Shown here piece after piece: positions 43,143 through 53,499 of a stretch of 56,138 nt of DNA. Each line of letters begins with the position of its first letter. Position 1 is the first letter of the stretch. Position numbers and translations under genes: made by a program. Under the pieces are notes generated by a model. The model did not search any database. It had not been told where the DNA came from and saw nothing but the letters and a program-made list of their open reading frames with translations. The stretch is taken from the NCBI GenBank assembly GCA_003353945.1, contig PIVM01000021.1, positions 1 to 56,138 of the forward strand. Reading direction: 5' to 3'. This DNA comes from Gammaproteobacteria bacterium. GTDB taxonomy: Bacteria; Pseudomonadota; Gammaproteobacteria; Pseudomonadales; PIVM01.

Positions 43143-45497
43143 TCACTCATTATTTATCTTGTTGAGCGCTACCCACGCTTGCCCCAGTGATAAACCACTA
43201 TCATTACATGGCACCTGTTTGGCGTTCCATACATTTAAATGCCTCGTTTTCAGCTGCGCGGTTAAGCTATCTCGCAATAATCGATTTGAGAAGCAGCCAC
43301 CAGCCAATACAATATCGTCACAACCGTGCTGGCGAGAATTTTCTGTTAGCCAATCCGCCAACGCTTGCGAGAAAGTGGCATGAAAGAGTGCAGCACCCCA
43401 GGCGGGATTTGTACACTCAATCAGCCTCTCGATTAAGGGAGAGACATCCAGTCGATTAGCTTCAATGCAATACGCTTTTTTATCTGCCTCAACACGACCA
43501 TAGCTGGATGCTAAAGCCTCCAGCTTTATGGCAGCCTCAGCTTCATAGCTCACCTTATCACAAACACCCAACAGGGATGCAGCAATATCAAACCACCGCC
43601 CGGCACTGGAGCTCATCGGACAGTTTAGCTGCTGCTTTATCATCTGGATTACTGTTTGATACTCCACCCGTTTACCATAAAGCAATTCCGCTCTGGCTTC
43701 ATTGCCAGATAAATACAGAAAGCTCACCGCTATACGCCAAGGCTCTAATGAGGCTCGGTCGCCTCCCGGCAAAGCCAACTCTTTCAGATAGCCCAAGCGT
43801 TGAAAACCCTCCGTGTCGACTTTTAATAACTCACCCCCCCAAATTTTTCCGTTATCACCCATGCCCGTGCCGTCCAGCGCCAAACCCAAAACTGGTCCGT
43901 CAAGCTGGTGCTCTGCCATCACGGCAGCAATATGGGCTTGATGATGCTGAACTTTAATCAGCGGTAATTGCCTGGAGTGAGCAAACTGCTCTGCAAATCG
44001 GGTTGAGTAAAAGTCAGGATGAAGATCACAGGCAACAGCAGCGGGTTGGCTCTCGAAAAGCCGCAAAAAATGCGCAACCGTTTTCTCCATCGCACGGCAA
44101 TTTTCAACCTTGTCCAAATCACCAATATAGTGAGACAGCAGCGCTCGATTTTGATCCGTTAACGTAACACTGTTTTTGTACCAGCCACCGCAAGCCAGAA
44201 CGGCGGGGCCGCCTTGCGCCATGCGAATCACACCGGGGGCAAATCCACGGGCAAAACGGATCACATGACCATCAGCTTGAACAATGGCATCATCACAACG
44301 CGTTTCAATCTCTCGATTATGAACGAGGAAGCTGTCGGCAATCCCCGCCAATCGCTCTACTGCTGTATCGTTTTGATAGACCAAAGCCTCTCCCTGTGGA
44401 TTGGCGCTGGTCATAACCAGAACCAGCGCTTGCTTTTCTGCAAGCCAGGTTTTGTTTTTTGGCCTTCCTGCCGCCTCATAAAAGAGCAACCAGTGCAAGG
44501 GAGCACTCGGCAACATAATGCCTATCTCAGATAATTCTGGCGCAATGTTTTGCAACTGCTTATCTGCGAGCTTTTTCTTCTTTAGCAATACAATCGGTGC
44601 TGCGCTCGACAGTAAGCATTCTTCAGTTTTCTGGCCCAGCTCTACAAAATCAGCTGCTGAAACAAGGTTTGCAACCATTAAGGCAAAGGGTTTTTGTGCT
44701 CGCGATTTTCTTTCTCTTAGTCGATTAACCGCATCCACATTACGCGCATCACAGGCAAGATGAAAACCGCCAAGGCTTTTTATCGCCACAACATCACCCG
44801 CTTTAAGACGCTTTACTAGTCCGGCAGTGGGATCAAGCTCGCTTACGATGTTACCTTCGTGATCCAACAACGTTAACTGCGGACCACACTGTTCACAGGC
44901 ATTAGGTTGCGCGTGGAAGCGTCGATCTTTAGGATTGTTATATTCAGACTGGCAGGCCGGACAGAGAGAAAAAGAAGCCATCGTCGTTGATGGGCGATCA
45001 TAGGGCAGGTTTTCAACTATCGTGTAGCGAGGACCACAGGCCGTACAATTAATAAAAGGATAAAGATAACGACGATCAGAAGAATCAAATAGTTCGTTCA
45101 GGCAGTTTTGACAAAGCGCCAAATCGGGTGTAACCGTGGTATGCACAGAACCGGGCTGGCTTTGAAGAATTTCAAACCTTGTTTTATCTAATAACTCATC
45201 TAGGATAACGCGCTCTACTCTTTCAACTCTGGCAGCAGCAGGCAACTCATTTAAAAAGTGCTGGTGGAAATGTTGGAGATTTCCTACCTTCCCCTGCAGA
45301 TTAATCTGTACCCCTGCTCCATCATTAAAAACACCCCCAACTAAATGAAAGTGCTGTGCCAAATTAAAAACAAAGGGTCGAAATCCAACGCCCTGAACCT
45401 GACCGTAGACTCGCCAATGCTGATGTTGAACTCTAGCGCTATTTGCGTCGCCAGAGTGAGAATCCGTAGCCCCCCCATTTTTAGTGGACAACGCCAT
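43143..45497 (-). CDS. hypF: HypF carbamoyltransferase
   Basis: The start is the ATG at 45497, six bases after GAGG; a frame from 45509 lacks such a site. 784 residues in the canonical order: acylphosphatase domain (about 30-110; YGQVQGVGFRPFVF), two Zn fingers (CQNCLNEL...CTACGPRYT and CPACQSEY...CEQCGP; about 125-205), a YrdC-like domain (about 215-400) and a Kae1-like carbamoyltransferase domain with HHQAHIAAVMAEH (about 495) and VLAGGCFSNRLL. It makes the carbamoyl group for HypE from carbamoyl phosphate and ATP. First gene of the operon hypF-C-D-E-X-B. The Kae1-like part contains a C7 run on the forward strand but an intact frame. Confidence 0.95.
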   Translation of the reverse strand: MALSTKNGGATDSHSGDANSARVQHQHWRVYGQVQGVGFRPFVFNLAQHFHLVGGVFNDGAGVQINLQGKVGNLQHFHQHFLNELPAAARVERVERVILDELLDKTRFEILQSQPGSVHTTVTPDLALCQNCLNELFDSSDRRYLYPFINCTACGPRYTIVENLPYDRPSTTMASFSLCPACQSEYNNPKDRRFHAQPNACEQCGPQLTLLDHEGNIVSELDPTAGLVKRLKAGDVVAIKSLGGFHLACDARNVDAVNRLRERKSRAQKPFALMVANLVSAADFVELGQKTEECLLSSAAPIVLLKKKKLADKQLQNIAPELSEIGIMLPSAPLHWLLFYEAAGRPKNKTWLAEKQALVLVMTSANPQGEALVYQNDTAVERLAGIADSFLVHNREIETRCDDAIVQADGHVIRFARGFAPGVIRMAQGGPAVLACGGWYKNSVTLTDQNRALLSHYIGDLDKVENCRAMEKTVAHFLRLFESQPAAVACDLHPDFYSTRFAEQFAHSRQLPLIKVQHHQAHIAAVMAEHQLDGPVLGLALDGTGMGDNGKIWGGELLKVDTEGFQRLGYLKELALPGGDRASLEPWRIAVSFLYLSGNEARAELLYGKRVEYQTVIQMIKQQLNCPMSSSAGRWFDIAASLLGVCDKVSYEAEAAIKLEALASSYGRVEADKKAYCIEANRLDVSPLIERLIECTNPAWGAALFHATFSQALADWLTENSRQHGCDDIVLAGGCFSNRLLRDSLTAQLKTRHLNVWNAKQVPCNDSGLSLGQAWVALNKINNE

Positions 45498-45699
45498 AAA
45501 TATCCTCATGAATAGAGCATAGAGGGGATGAATGAAATACGAATAGCCATTTTTACGCAGACGACTCTACTATATCGGATATCAATCAAAAAGCTCTACG
45601 ACAGATGGATGACCGCACACTAAAATGGCTGCCAGAGTTGGAACACAGCTTTCAGTAATTTGATTCCAAAACACTAATTAAAAATCAACATCAGCTTTA

Positions 45700-46977
45700 C
45701 TACAACAGGGTTTCGCGATCACTGTAGCCAATCAGATACAAAATTCCGTCCAAACCAAGCGTGGAAATTGCATGTTTTGCTGATTCTTTTACGACGGGTT
45801 TGGCACGAAATGCTATGCCCAATCCAGCTATTGATAACATAGGCAAATCATTCGCTCCATCCCCAACAGCAATCACCTGCTCCAGCGAAATGCCTTCGGT
45901 TTTCGCTAACTCTTTCAACAACACGGCCTTACGTTGTCCATCCACGACCTGCCCAACGACTTCACCGGTAACCTGGCCATCGATAATCTGCAACTCATTT
46001 GCATAGACGTAATCAATGCCTAGCTTTCGTTGCAGGCGCCGCCCAAAATAGTTAAAACCCCCCGATAAAATCGCCGTTTTATAACCCAGCTTTTTCAGTG
46101 TTGAAATCAGTTTTTCTGCACCTTCAGTAATCGGCAATTCATCGGCAACTTTTTCCAGAACAGCTTCATCCAGCCCTTTAAGCAAAGCAACCCGCCGACG
46201 AAAACTCTCGGTAAAATCCATTTCTCCACACATAGCCCGTTCTGTAATCGCGGCTACTTGATCACCAACGCCTGCTCTTATCGCCAATTGGTCAATAACT
46301 TCCGCTTCAATCAGGGTTGAATCCATATCAAAGGCAACCAGACGCCGATTACGTCTGAAGACATTGTCGTCTTGATAGGCGATATCAACATCCAGCTCTT
46401 GTGATAATTCAAGAAAATCCCTGCGCACTTGTGCTTTATCAGCCAGCTCCCCGCGCACTGAAAGCTCAACACAGGATTTACTGGGTTCCACCGGTGGTCC
46501 TAGCGGAATACGTCCAGATAAACGGCTAATGCTGTCAATATTTAACTGATAACGGGCTACGATTGCAGTAACCCTGGCAATGTGATTCGCAGTAACTTTA
46601 CGCGCCAGCAAGGTAATAATATGACGAGGCTTTCCCTGTCCCGCCACCCACTTCCTGTAACTATCTTCGCTAATGGGCATAAAACGAACATGCATGTCCA
46701 TCTCATGCACACAAAACAACAGATCTTTCAATACCGGAGAACTTTCCGATTCCGCCGGCACCTCGGCGAGTATGCCTAAAGACAAGGTGTCGTGAATCAC
46801 GGCCTGTCCGATATCAAGAACATTGCAATGATAGTTTGCCAGAATCTCGGTAATTGAAGTGGTTACACCGGGTTTATCATCACCGGAAATATTAATCAGA
46901 ATAATTTCTTTCACAATTTCAGCTTTTAATGCTCGTCTGTCTGCTTCACTTGTAGGATGCGCTATTGTAACGGGCAA
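45700..46977 (-). CDS. serB: Phosphoserine phosphatase SerB with two ACT domains
   Basis: 425 residues: ACT-like domain 1 (about 24-105; IILINISGDDKPGVTTSI), ACT-like domain 2 (about 118-195) and a HAD phosphatase (about 210-420) with the nucleophile motif VAFDMDSTLIEAE, ILSGGFNYF and VGDGANDLPML. It dephosphorylates phosphoserine in the last step of serine synthesis. The ACT domains suggest serine feedback, as in pseudomonads and mycobacteria. Start at the ATG 46977 is the only one upstream of ACT 1; an alternative is an internal start before ILINIS. Ordinary core gene, in tandem with parC. Confidence 0.95.
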   Translation of the reverse strand: MPVTIAHPTSEADRRALKAEIVKEIILINISGDDKPGVTTSITEILANYHCNVLDIGQAVIHDTLSLGILAEVPAESESSPVLKDLLFCVHEMDMHVRFMPISEDSYRKWVAGQGKPRHIITLLARKVTANHIARVTAIVARYQLNIDSISRLSGRIPLGPPVEPSKSCVELSVRGELADKAQVRRDFLELSQELDVDIAYQDDNVFRRNRRLVAFDMDSTLIEAEVIDQLAIRAGVGDQVAAITERAMCGEMDFTESFRRRVALLKGLDEAVLEKVADELPITEGAEKLISTLKKLGYKTAILSGGFNYFGRRLQRKLGIDYVYANELQIIDGQVTGEVVGQVVDGQRKAVLLKELAKTEGISLEQVIAVGDGANDLPMLSIAGLGIAFRAKPVVKESAKHAISTLGLDGILYLIGYSDRETLL

Positions 46978-47021
46978 AATGATAAGCGCAAAATGTACGG
47001 CGGATTAATCACTAAATCCTC

Positions 47022-49283
47022 TTAACCGCCTTTTCGTATCAGCTCTACCCTATCCACTTTTTGGAAACCCCGTGGCAGTTTATTTCCTCGCCGCCCCCTT
47101 TCTCCGCGATAGTGTTCCAGATCTGACAATTTCAATTTTAGGTGGCGCCGCCCAGCATGCATAACCAGTGTATCGCCAAGCCCCATCACTTGCAGAGCAA
47201 CCAAATATTCTACACGCTCTATCACACGAGCTCCTGGAATATTCATGATCTTATTGCCCTTACCGCGCGCCATAATAGGCAAATCCCGCACTGCAAATAC
47301 CAGCATTCTGCCTTCATTACTGACGGCCACCAGGAGTTCTTCGTTAACGTCAAACACTTGCACGGGTGGCATTACCTGCCCCCCTTTGGGTAGCGTTACA
47401 GCCGTTTTGCCAGCACGGTTTTTGCTTTGCAACTCGCCCCATGCGGCCACAAATCCATAACCCGCATCCGTCGCCAATAGAAAATGCTGCTTGTTTTCTC
47501 CCATCATGGCACCCACGAAATGCGCACCACTGGGAGCATTGATACGCCCAGTCAAGGGTTCTCCCTGCCCTCGCGCTGAAGGCAGCGTGTGTGCTGCCAC
47601 TGTATAGGCTCGACCAGTTGAATCTAAAATGACAACCGGTTGATTGCTGCGACCTTTCACCACAAAACTGAAATTATCACCCGATTTGTAACTTAACGCC
47701 TTCGGATCAATATCATGCCCCTTGGCAGCTCGAATCCAACCCTTTTCTGACATGATGACCGTCAACGGCTCAGTACTCAGCAGCTCAGTTTCACTAAATG
47801 CTCGGGACTCTTCACGCTCAACGATGGGTGAACGGCGCGCATCACCAAATTCTTCGACGGCCTCAAGCAGCTCCTTTTTGATCAAAGTCTTTAGACGTCG
47901 TTCAGATCCTAAAATAGTTTCCAATCGCTCTCGCTCCTGCGCCAGCTCCTCCTGCTCGGTGCGGATTTTGACTTCCTCGAGACGCGCCAATTGACGCAAT
48001 TTGGTGTCCAGTACGTATTCTGCCTGCAACTCCGTCAAGCCAAAACGGGCCATCAATTCTTTTTTCGGCTCATCTTCTGTGCGGATGATATGAATGACTT
48101 CGTCAATATTGAGAAAGGCAATCAGCAAACCTTCCAGTCGGTGCAGTCGCTTGTTGATTATTTCCAATCGGTACTGCAATCGACGACGCGTCGTTGCAGT
48201 GCGAAAACTCAGCCATTCTTTCAATATGACCTGCAGACCTTTTACCTTGGGTTTGTCGTCCATGCCGATCATGTTCATATTGACACGATAGTTCTTTTCC
48301 AGATCCGTGCTGGCAAACAGATGTGTCATCACGGCCTGTACATCAACACGGTTAGAGCGTGGCACGATGACCAGCCGGGTTGGATTCTCGTGATCAGACT
48401 CATCACGCAGATCAGCCACCATGGGTAATTTCTTGGCATTCATCTGCTGGGCTATCTGCTCCAACACTTTGGAGCCGGAAACCTGATGAGGCAAAGCCGT
48501 GATCACTATATCGCTCTGCTCCTTGACATATACCGCTCGCATCTTGATTGAACCCCGGCCTGCCTCATACAAGGCCTGAATGTCACTTCGCGGCGTGATA
48601 ATTTCGGCTTCCGTGGGGTAATCCGGTCCCTGCACATACTCCATCAGTTCATCCAGGGTCGCCTTGGGCTGCTCCAATAAATGAACACAAGCTGCTACCA
48701 CCTCTCGTAAATTATGGGGCGGGATGTCTGTTGCCATACCCACGGCAATGCCGGTGGTGCCGTTTAATAGAACATGGGGCAATCTGGCCGGCAAAACGGC
48801 CGGCTCCTCAAGAGAGCCGTCAAAATTGGGCAGCCAATCCGCCGTTCCCTGCCCTAATTCCGACAGCAGTGCTTCCGCAAATTTAGCCAGTTTGGATTCG
48901 GTATAGCGCATGGCCGCAAAAGATTTTGGATCATCCTGCGACCCCCAATTGCCCTGACCATCAACCAGTGGATAGCGGTAAGAAAAGGGTTGGGCCATCA
49001 ATACCATGGCTTCATAGGCCGCACTGTCACCGTGGGGATGAAACTTACCGATAACATCGCCCACCGTACGAGCCGATTTTTTGTGTTTTGCACTGGCTTT
49101 TAATCCCAGCTCGGACATAGCATAGATAATGCGCCGCTGTACCGGTTTCAGGCCATCGCCAATATTCGGCAAGGCTCGATCCATAATCACGTACATCGAA
49201 TAGTCGAGATAGGCTTTTTCGGTATAGTGTTTGAGGGGTAATTGCTCTACCCCCTCTGCGCTGTAATCTATGGTGTCTGACAT
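47022..49283 (-). CDS. parC: DNA topoisomerase IV subunit A
   Basis: 753 residues, the usual length. Catalytic Tyr127 lies in [10 protein letters not shown]. The quinolone-resistance region [13 protein letters not shown] keeps Ser and Glu at the positions mutated in resistant strains. The breakage-reunion domain fills about 30-480 and a C-terminal beta-pinwheel (about 490-740) follows, with LPRGFQKVD at the end. Decatenates replicated chromosomes with ParE, which is not in the window. 44 bases separate it from serB downstream. Confidence 0.96.
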   Translation of the reverse strand: MSDTIDYSAEGVEQLPLKHYTEKAYLDYSMYVIMDRALPNIGDGLKPVQRRIIYAMSELGLKASAKHKKSARTVGDVIGKFHPHGDSAAYEAMVLMAQPFSYRYPLVDGQGNWGSQDDPKSFAAMRYTESKLAKFAEALLSELGQGTADWLPNFDGSLEEPAVLPARLPHVLLNGTTGIAVGMATDIPPHNLREVVAACVHLLEQPKATLDELMEYVQGPDYPTEAEIITPRSDIQALYEAGRGSIKMRAVYVKEQSDIVITALPHQVSGSKVLEQIAQQMNAKKLPMVADLRDESDHENPTRLVIVPRSNRVDVQAVMTHLFASTDLEKNYRVNMNMIGMDDKPKVKGLQVILKEWLSFRTATTRRRLQYRLEIINKRLHRLEGLLIAFLNIDEVIHIIRTEDEPKKELMARFGLTELQAEYVLDTKLRQLARLEEVKIRTEQEELAQERERLETILGSERRLKTLIKKELLEAVEEFGDARRSPIVEREESRAFSETELLSTEPLTVIMSEKGWIRAAKGHDIDPKALSYKSGDNFSFVVKGRSNQPVVILDSTGRAYTVAAHTLPSARGQGEPLTGRINAPSGAHFVGAMMGENKQHFLLATDAGYGFVAAWGELQSKNRAGKTAVTLPKGGQVMPPVQVFDVNEELLVAVSNEGRMLVFAVRDLPIMARGKGNKIMNIPGARVIERVEYLVALQVMGLGDTLVMHAGRRHLKLKLSDLEHYRGERGRRGNKLPRGFQKVDRVELIRKGG

Positions 49284-49422
49284 ATAACGTGGACTGTGGT
49301 GGTTTAGGACATAAAATCTGCGGCGAGTTTAGCGGGATAAACCGCGCTTATCCAGCATGAACTTTCGAATAGTCTTTTCAATTTCAGGATAATCAGCACC
49401 GTTGTTTCTAATACTGTGGTTA

Positions 49423-49932
49423 CTAATAAGGAATGCGATCACATTTACTCAACCATTCCTCAAACACTCGACAGGCTTGCTCCCGCATCCCCTGCTGCAT
49501 CGGCAACAATCTTTCGGTCGGTGACATGAACAATTGCTCAGCAATTGCATGATCATCAAATCCCGCACCGGCCGCGTCTGCCCGACTGGCAGCAAAATAG
49601 ACATGATCAAGACGTGCCCAATAACAAGCTGCCAAGCACATTGGGCAGGGCTCACAGCTGCTATAAATAACACAGCCACGCAAGGAATAGTGCCCCAAAG
49701 ACTGGCAGGCCTGCCGTATCGCTTCAATTTCTGCATGGGCTGTAGGGTCATTAGCTGAGGTGACTCTATTCCAACCATGACCAATGACTTCATCCCCAAA
49801 TACAACCAAGGCAGCAAAAGGCCCCCCCTCACCAAGGTGCATTTTTTCTCTTGATAAATCAATGACTTGCTTTAATAAGTACTGCTGCAACGGCTTTTCT
49901 CCTCTTGTTTTTTCGTTTACTCGGCTTCGCAT
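49423..49932 (-). CDS. CDA-family guanine deaminase-like protein
   Basis: 169 residues of the cytidine/deoxycytidylate deaminase fold. Zinc ligands and the catalytic Glu are in TAHAEIEAIR (about 66-75) and SCEPCPMCLAACYWAR (about 93-108). The following VYFAASRADAAGAGFDD and short C-terminus are much closer to Bacillus GuaD than to the tRNA deaminase TadA. Likely deaminates guanine to xanthine in purine salvage; a related nucleobase is possible. It ends about 140 bases before the parC start on the same strand. No special regulation seen. Confidence 0.82.
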   Translation of the reverse strand: MRSRVNEKTRGEKPLQQYLLKQVIDLSREKMHLGEGGPFAALVVFGDEVIGHGWNRVTSANDPTAHAEIEAIRQACQSLGHYSLRGCVIYSSCEPCPMCLAACYWARLDHVYFAASRADAAGAGFDDHAIAEQLFMSPTERLLPMQQGMREQACRVFEEWLSKCDRIPY

Positions 49933-50137
49933 TGAACCCAGAGCACTTACGATATAAAACGATCAAACCCCATATGTCAAAACCTTTGAGGCTTGAAAAT
50001 GGCTTGTTTACCCCCACGTCCAGAGTTTACACTGCCATTCGAACAAAAATCAGAGAGCACCGCTTTGACCGTCCCCCTTCAAATCTGCACAATAGACGTA
50101 ACAAAAAGCCTCAAGAACGGCCTATGGAACAGCCACC

Positions 50138-51751
50138 GTGTTTACTCCATTTGATCAACGACTGAACGCTATACGCCACTCTCCGATTAAAATCCGCCTG
50201 GGTGAAATCCAGCGCGGCATTGAAAAGGAATGTCTGCGTATACAGCCCGACGGCCTGCTAGCGAAAACAGCTCATCCAAGCGCATTGGGTTCTGCACTAA
50301 CTCATTCTCGTATCACCACCGATTACTCCGAAGCTTTGCTGGAATTTATCACGGGTGTTCATACCAGCATTGAAGCCTGCCTGGATGAACTTGATCAAAT
50401 CCACCGATTCGTTTATCAGCAGCTGGAAAATGAAATACTCTGGGCATGCAGTATGCCCTGCTTACTAAAAGGTGATGACAATATTCCTGTTGCGCAGTAT
50501 GGCAGCTCCAATCTTGCCAGGATGAAAAAAATTTACCGGCTTGGGTTGGGCCATCGCTATGGTCGCCTGATGCAAACCATTGCCGGCATCCATTACAATT
50601 TTTCACTACCCGATTCATTCTGGCATCACTATAAGAATGAGCTGACAACTGGCAGCAAAAAAACACAACAAAGTTTGCAGGATTTTAAAACGGATCAATA
50701 TTTTGCCCTGATTCGTAATTTCCGCCGCTTTAACTGGCTGCTGGTCTATCTTTTTGGATCATCACCGGCTATTTGTGAGAGTTTTTTAGGCGGACGTCAG
50801 CATCAACTGCAGGAAATTCTTGATGGCACCTTTGGTTTGCCTGAAGGCACTTCACTGCGCATGGGCAATCTGGGTTACCAAAGCAGCGCCCAAGATGATC
50901 TGATTGTCTCCTATAACGGGCTTCAGCAATACGCTGATTCCTTATTGGGAGCACTTACAGAACCACACCCTGACTACAGCAATATAGGCTTAAAAAAAGA
51001 CGGGAAATACCAACAGCTCAGCACAGCCCTGTTACAGATAGAAAACGAATTTTACGGGTCCATCAGACCAAAACGCGTCACTCCGTCCGGTATAACTCCC
51101 CTCAATGCCTTATGCGATCAGGGCGTTGAATATATTGAAGTTCGCTGCCTGGATGTTAATCCATTTCTGCCGTTGGGTATTGATGCAGAGCAAATACGAT
51201 TTCTTGATTTATTTCTGCTGTATTGTCTGTTAACAGACAGCCCAACGTTCGACGACAGCCAGCATTTATTATGCAGAGAGAATCTGCGCGCTGTTGTGAA
51301 TGAGGGTCGCAAACCAGAACTCAAATTGAAGAAAGATGACGATCGCATTTTACTGCAAGATTGGGGTGGGCAGATACTGACAGACATTGAAAAACTGGCC
51401 TCGTTACTCGATGAACTGGAAGGCCAAGATCACTACACAGCATCTGTTTATGCCCAACGGAAAAAAATTGACAACAGCGCGTTAACACCTTCTGCAAAAA
51501 TCGTATCCCACTTGCAAGACAATCAACAAGCCTATTTCTGGTTTGCACTGCAGCAATCGCAGAATGCAGCGAAAATGTTTAAACGCCGCCCCTTGTCGGA
51601 TAATCAGCTTGCCACTTATTTCGATCTTGCAAAGCAATCTCACCAACATCAACAAGACATTGAATCTGCAGACACTCTAAGTTTTGATCAACATCTTCAC
51701 CATTATTTTCAACAATACGGAAAACTCAAGACGTCAGAACCAGTCTGCTAA
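50138..51751 (+). CDS. gshA: Glutamate-cysteine ligase
   Basis: 537 residues of the proteobacterial (type 1) GshA. The ATP-grasp-like core shows RGIEKECLR, ITTDYSEALLEFITG, QTIAGIHYNFSLP, RNFRRFNWLLVYLFGSSPAIC and YIEVRCLDVNPF. Catalyses the first step of glutathione synthesis. The reading frame opens with a GTG; upstream ATGs are out of frame and no strong ribosome site is visible, so the exact start is a little uncertain. It lies divergent from the deaminase gene. The downstream region holds a near-palindromic element. Confidence 0.95.
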   Translation: MFTPFDQRLNAIRHSPIKIRLGEIQRGIEKECLRIQPDGLLAKTAHPSALGSALTHSRITTDYSEALLEFITGVHTSIEACLDELDQIHRFVYQQLENEILWACSMPCLLKGDDNIPVAQYGSSNLARMKKIYRLGLGHRYGRLMQTIAGIHYNFSLPDSFWHHYKNELTTGSKKTQQSLQDFKTDQYFALIRNFRRFNWLLVYLFGSSPAICESFLGGRQHQLQEILDGTFGLPEGTSLRMGNLGYQSSAQDDLIVSYNGLQQYADSLLGALTEPHPDYSNIGLKKDGKYQQLSTALLQIENEFYGSIRPKRVTPSGITPLNALCDQGVEYIEVRCLDVNPFLPLGIDAEQIRFLDLFLLYCLLTDSPTFDDSQHLLCRENLRAVVNEGRKPELKLKKDDDRILLQDWGGQILTDIEKLASLLDELEGQDHYTASVYAQRKKIDNSALTPSAKIVSHLQDNQQAYFWFALQQSQNAAKMFKRRPLSDNQLATYFDLAKQSHQHQQDIESADTLSFDQHLHHYFQQYGKLKTSEPVC

Positions 51752-51787
51752 ATCGCCCCAACTAAGGGCCGTTGAAATAAAACATTA

Positions 51788-51945
51788 GGGCCTCGGAAAT
51801 AATAAATTTTCCAATTGGGCGCTGAAGCATGCTTTCTCACCGAGGCGTTCAAATGGGCGCATATTGGAATATGTAACCATTTGGACAACGAAGGTGAGGG
51901 AGCAGGAAGCAAGCCTAATTGGAAAATGTATTATTTCCGCGGCCC
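51788..51945. repeat. 158-bp near-palindromic element (long hairpin, MITE-like)
   Basis: The first 33 bases (51788-51820) and last 33 bases (51913-51945) are inverted copies with three mismatches; both contain CGGAAATAATA and ATTTTCCAATT. Between them the symmetry continues with more mismatches (CTCACC against GGTGAG, TTCAAATGG against CCATTTGGA) to a centre near GCATATTGGAATATGT. The whole element folds into one hairpin. It lies between convergent genes (gshA and the FliL-like gene). The shape fits a non-autonomous inverted-repeat mobile element or a REP/ERIC-type intergenic repeat. Confidence 0.75.
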
Positions 51946-51980
51946 TTATCCCACCTTGAGGGTCTTTTCTTTCCAAGACC

Positions 51981-52421
51981 CTAACGTTGCACAATAAAGC
52001 TGTTAAACAGCAAATCCTTAATCTTGTGTTCGCCTTCTTCAGATAGCAGCACTGATCTGACCTCTTCCAATGCCTCCTGACGCAACAACTCCTTGCCCTC
52101 TACAGTCACCACCGAATCTTCACTTTGACGACTGAATAGCATCAATAGTTTATCCCGTATTGCAGGCATGTGATGCATCACCGACATTTCCCCTCCCGAT
52201 TCTACCCGAAGAGATACATCAGCCTTCAGATATTGCAAACGACCCCCGGGAATTCCGCCATAATTAGCGACAAAGGGTGGTTTCAGGTCGATGTAGGACG
52301 ATGAGACAGGCATTGTGGCTTCCCCTTCCACCTCTGGATTTTCACCTTCCTGTGCCATCAGAGGATTAACTAACGCCAGACCAGCTGACAACAAAAGCGA
52401 ATAAAACAACTTCGATAGCAT
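51981..52421 (-). CDS. FliL-like exported protein
   Basis: 146 residues with a signal peptide (MLSKLFYSLLLSAGLALVNPLMAQ) instead of the usual FliL membrane anchor. The body matches the FliL C-domain: YIDLKPPFVANYG, LQYLKADVSLRVES, HMPAIRDKLLMLFSRQ and the last strand LFNSFIVQR. FliL helps load and stabilise flagellar stators; this stand-alone, cleaved-signal version is widespread in Pseudomonadales-like genomes away from flagellar operons, and its role is unclear. An inverted repeat (AGGGTCTT/AAGACCCT, 51959-51982) spans the stop codon. Confidence 0.72.
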   Translation of the reverse strand: MLSKLFYSLLLSAGLALVNPLMAQEGENPEVEGEATMPVSSSYIDLKPPFVANYGGIPGGRLQYLKADVSLRVESGGEMSVMHHMPAIRDKLLMLFSRQSEDSVVTVEGKELLRQEALEEVRSVLLSEEGEHKIKDLLFNSFIVQR

Positions 52422-52838
52422 TTTGCTCTCCTATATTAACCAACAACAACCAACAGTTTGCCACCAAGTGCCATAAAAATAAGAGATGACTCTTTTTGAG
52501 ACAATCTTTTATTGCCAGGCCAATAAATCCTGAGCACTGCTGAATGTAGCATAGCCTGGAGAACGATAAACAAAAACCGTCGCAAACAGACTTGTGACAA
52601 TTTAACACTCGTCTCGAGTGAATCCCATTCAGCGTATTGTGTAGAGGCACAGGGTGGTTTTATTAAAAAACATTGCCAAACACGATTGAGGTGGGCAAAA
52701 TGCTCGAGTAGTATTGATTGTAGCCAATATAAAAATACAAACGATTTCAGCGGGATATCACTTTTTCTAAGGAAAAGTTTGTCATCAGGGCAGCCGCATG
52801 CACTGAAATGAAAGCATTAACAGCGGGGAATGTAGAAA
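52422..52838. other. Divergent intergenic region
   Basis: About 415 bases between the FliL-like gene and rsd. It must contain both promoters. Some TATAAA-like AT-rich sequence lies around 52729, but no sure -35/-10 pair, RNA gene or repeat is apparent. Confidence 0.4.
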
Positions 52839-53324
52839 ATGTTAGATAACTGCACAACAAAAGAAGAACGCTGGGGAGGCGTTAGCGAGCTGATAGCGCG
52901 TTGGCTACAAGAACGCCAAGAGCTAATCGTGCTTTATTGTTCTCTGACAGGCAGTTATGCATTTTCTTCACATAACAGCAAATCTCAACAGAAGCTAAAC
53001 AAGTTTTGCCAAATCATGATGGATTATGTTTCTGCTGGCCATTTTGAAGTCTATGACCAACTGACTCGCGAAGCAGAAGATTTTAATGAGGATAGTGAAG
53101 AGTTGTTAGGCACGATCTATCCCAAGATTCAAATCACCACTGAAATAGCATTGGAGTTTAATGACCGATATACCACCAGTGACGGCAAAAAACTGGACGA
53201 AAAAGATGAGCATTCGCTCAACGAACGCTTAAGTAAACTTGGCGAAGTCCTGGTTTCACGATTTGATCTGGAAGATCAACTCATCAACGCATTACATAAT
53301 TCTCACGCAGATTTGGTTGCATAA
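52839..53324 (+). CDS. rsd: Rsd/AlgQ anti-sigma-70 regulator
   Basis: 161 residues, all-helical. The start MLDNCTTKEERWGGVSELIARWLQERQELIVLYCSL and FCQIMMDYVSAGHFEVYDQL are typical of Rsd/AlgQ, which binds region 4 of sigma-70 in stationary phase; in Pseudomonas AlgQ also affects alginate and siderophore genes. A good intrinsic terminator lies about 75 bases after the stop. Monocistronic by layout. Confidence 0.9.
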   Translation: MLDNCTTKEERWGGVSELIARWLQERQELIVLYCSLTGSYAFSSHNSKSQQKLNKFCQIMMDYVSAGHFEVYDQLTREAEDFNEDSEELLGTIYPKIQITTEIALEFNDRYTTSDGKKLDEKDEHSLNERLSKLGEVLVSRFDLEDQLINALHNSHADLVA

Positions 53325-53397
53325 CGCTCGATCTGCTTATCAACATGGAAACAGCGCTGTAATTTGTCTTATTTATATTGCCAATCTAAACAAAGCC

Positions 53398-53429
53398 CCC
53401 GGATGTACACGCGTTGTTCCGGGTTTTTT
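53398..53429 (+). terminator. Rho-independent terminator of rsd
   Basis: CCCGGA (53398-53403) pairs with TCCGGG (53418-53423), loop of 14, followed by T6. Confidence 0.75.
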
Positions 53430-53499
53430 CTCAAAGAGACGCCCTGCCAAATCAATTCTAAGCTAAGATTAGTGAAAACCGCTGACTAGTCGATGAATC

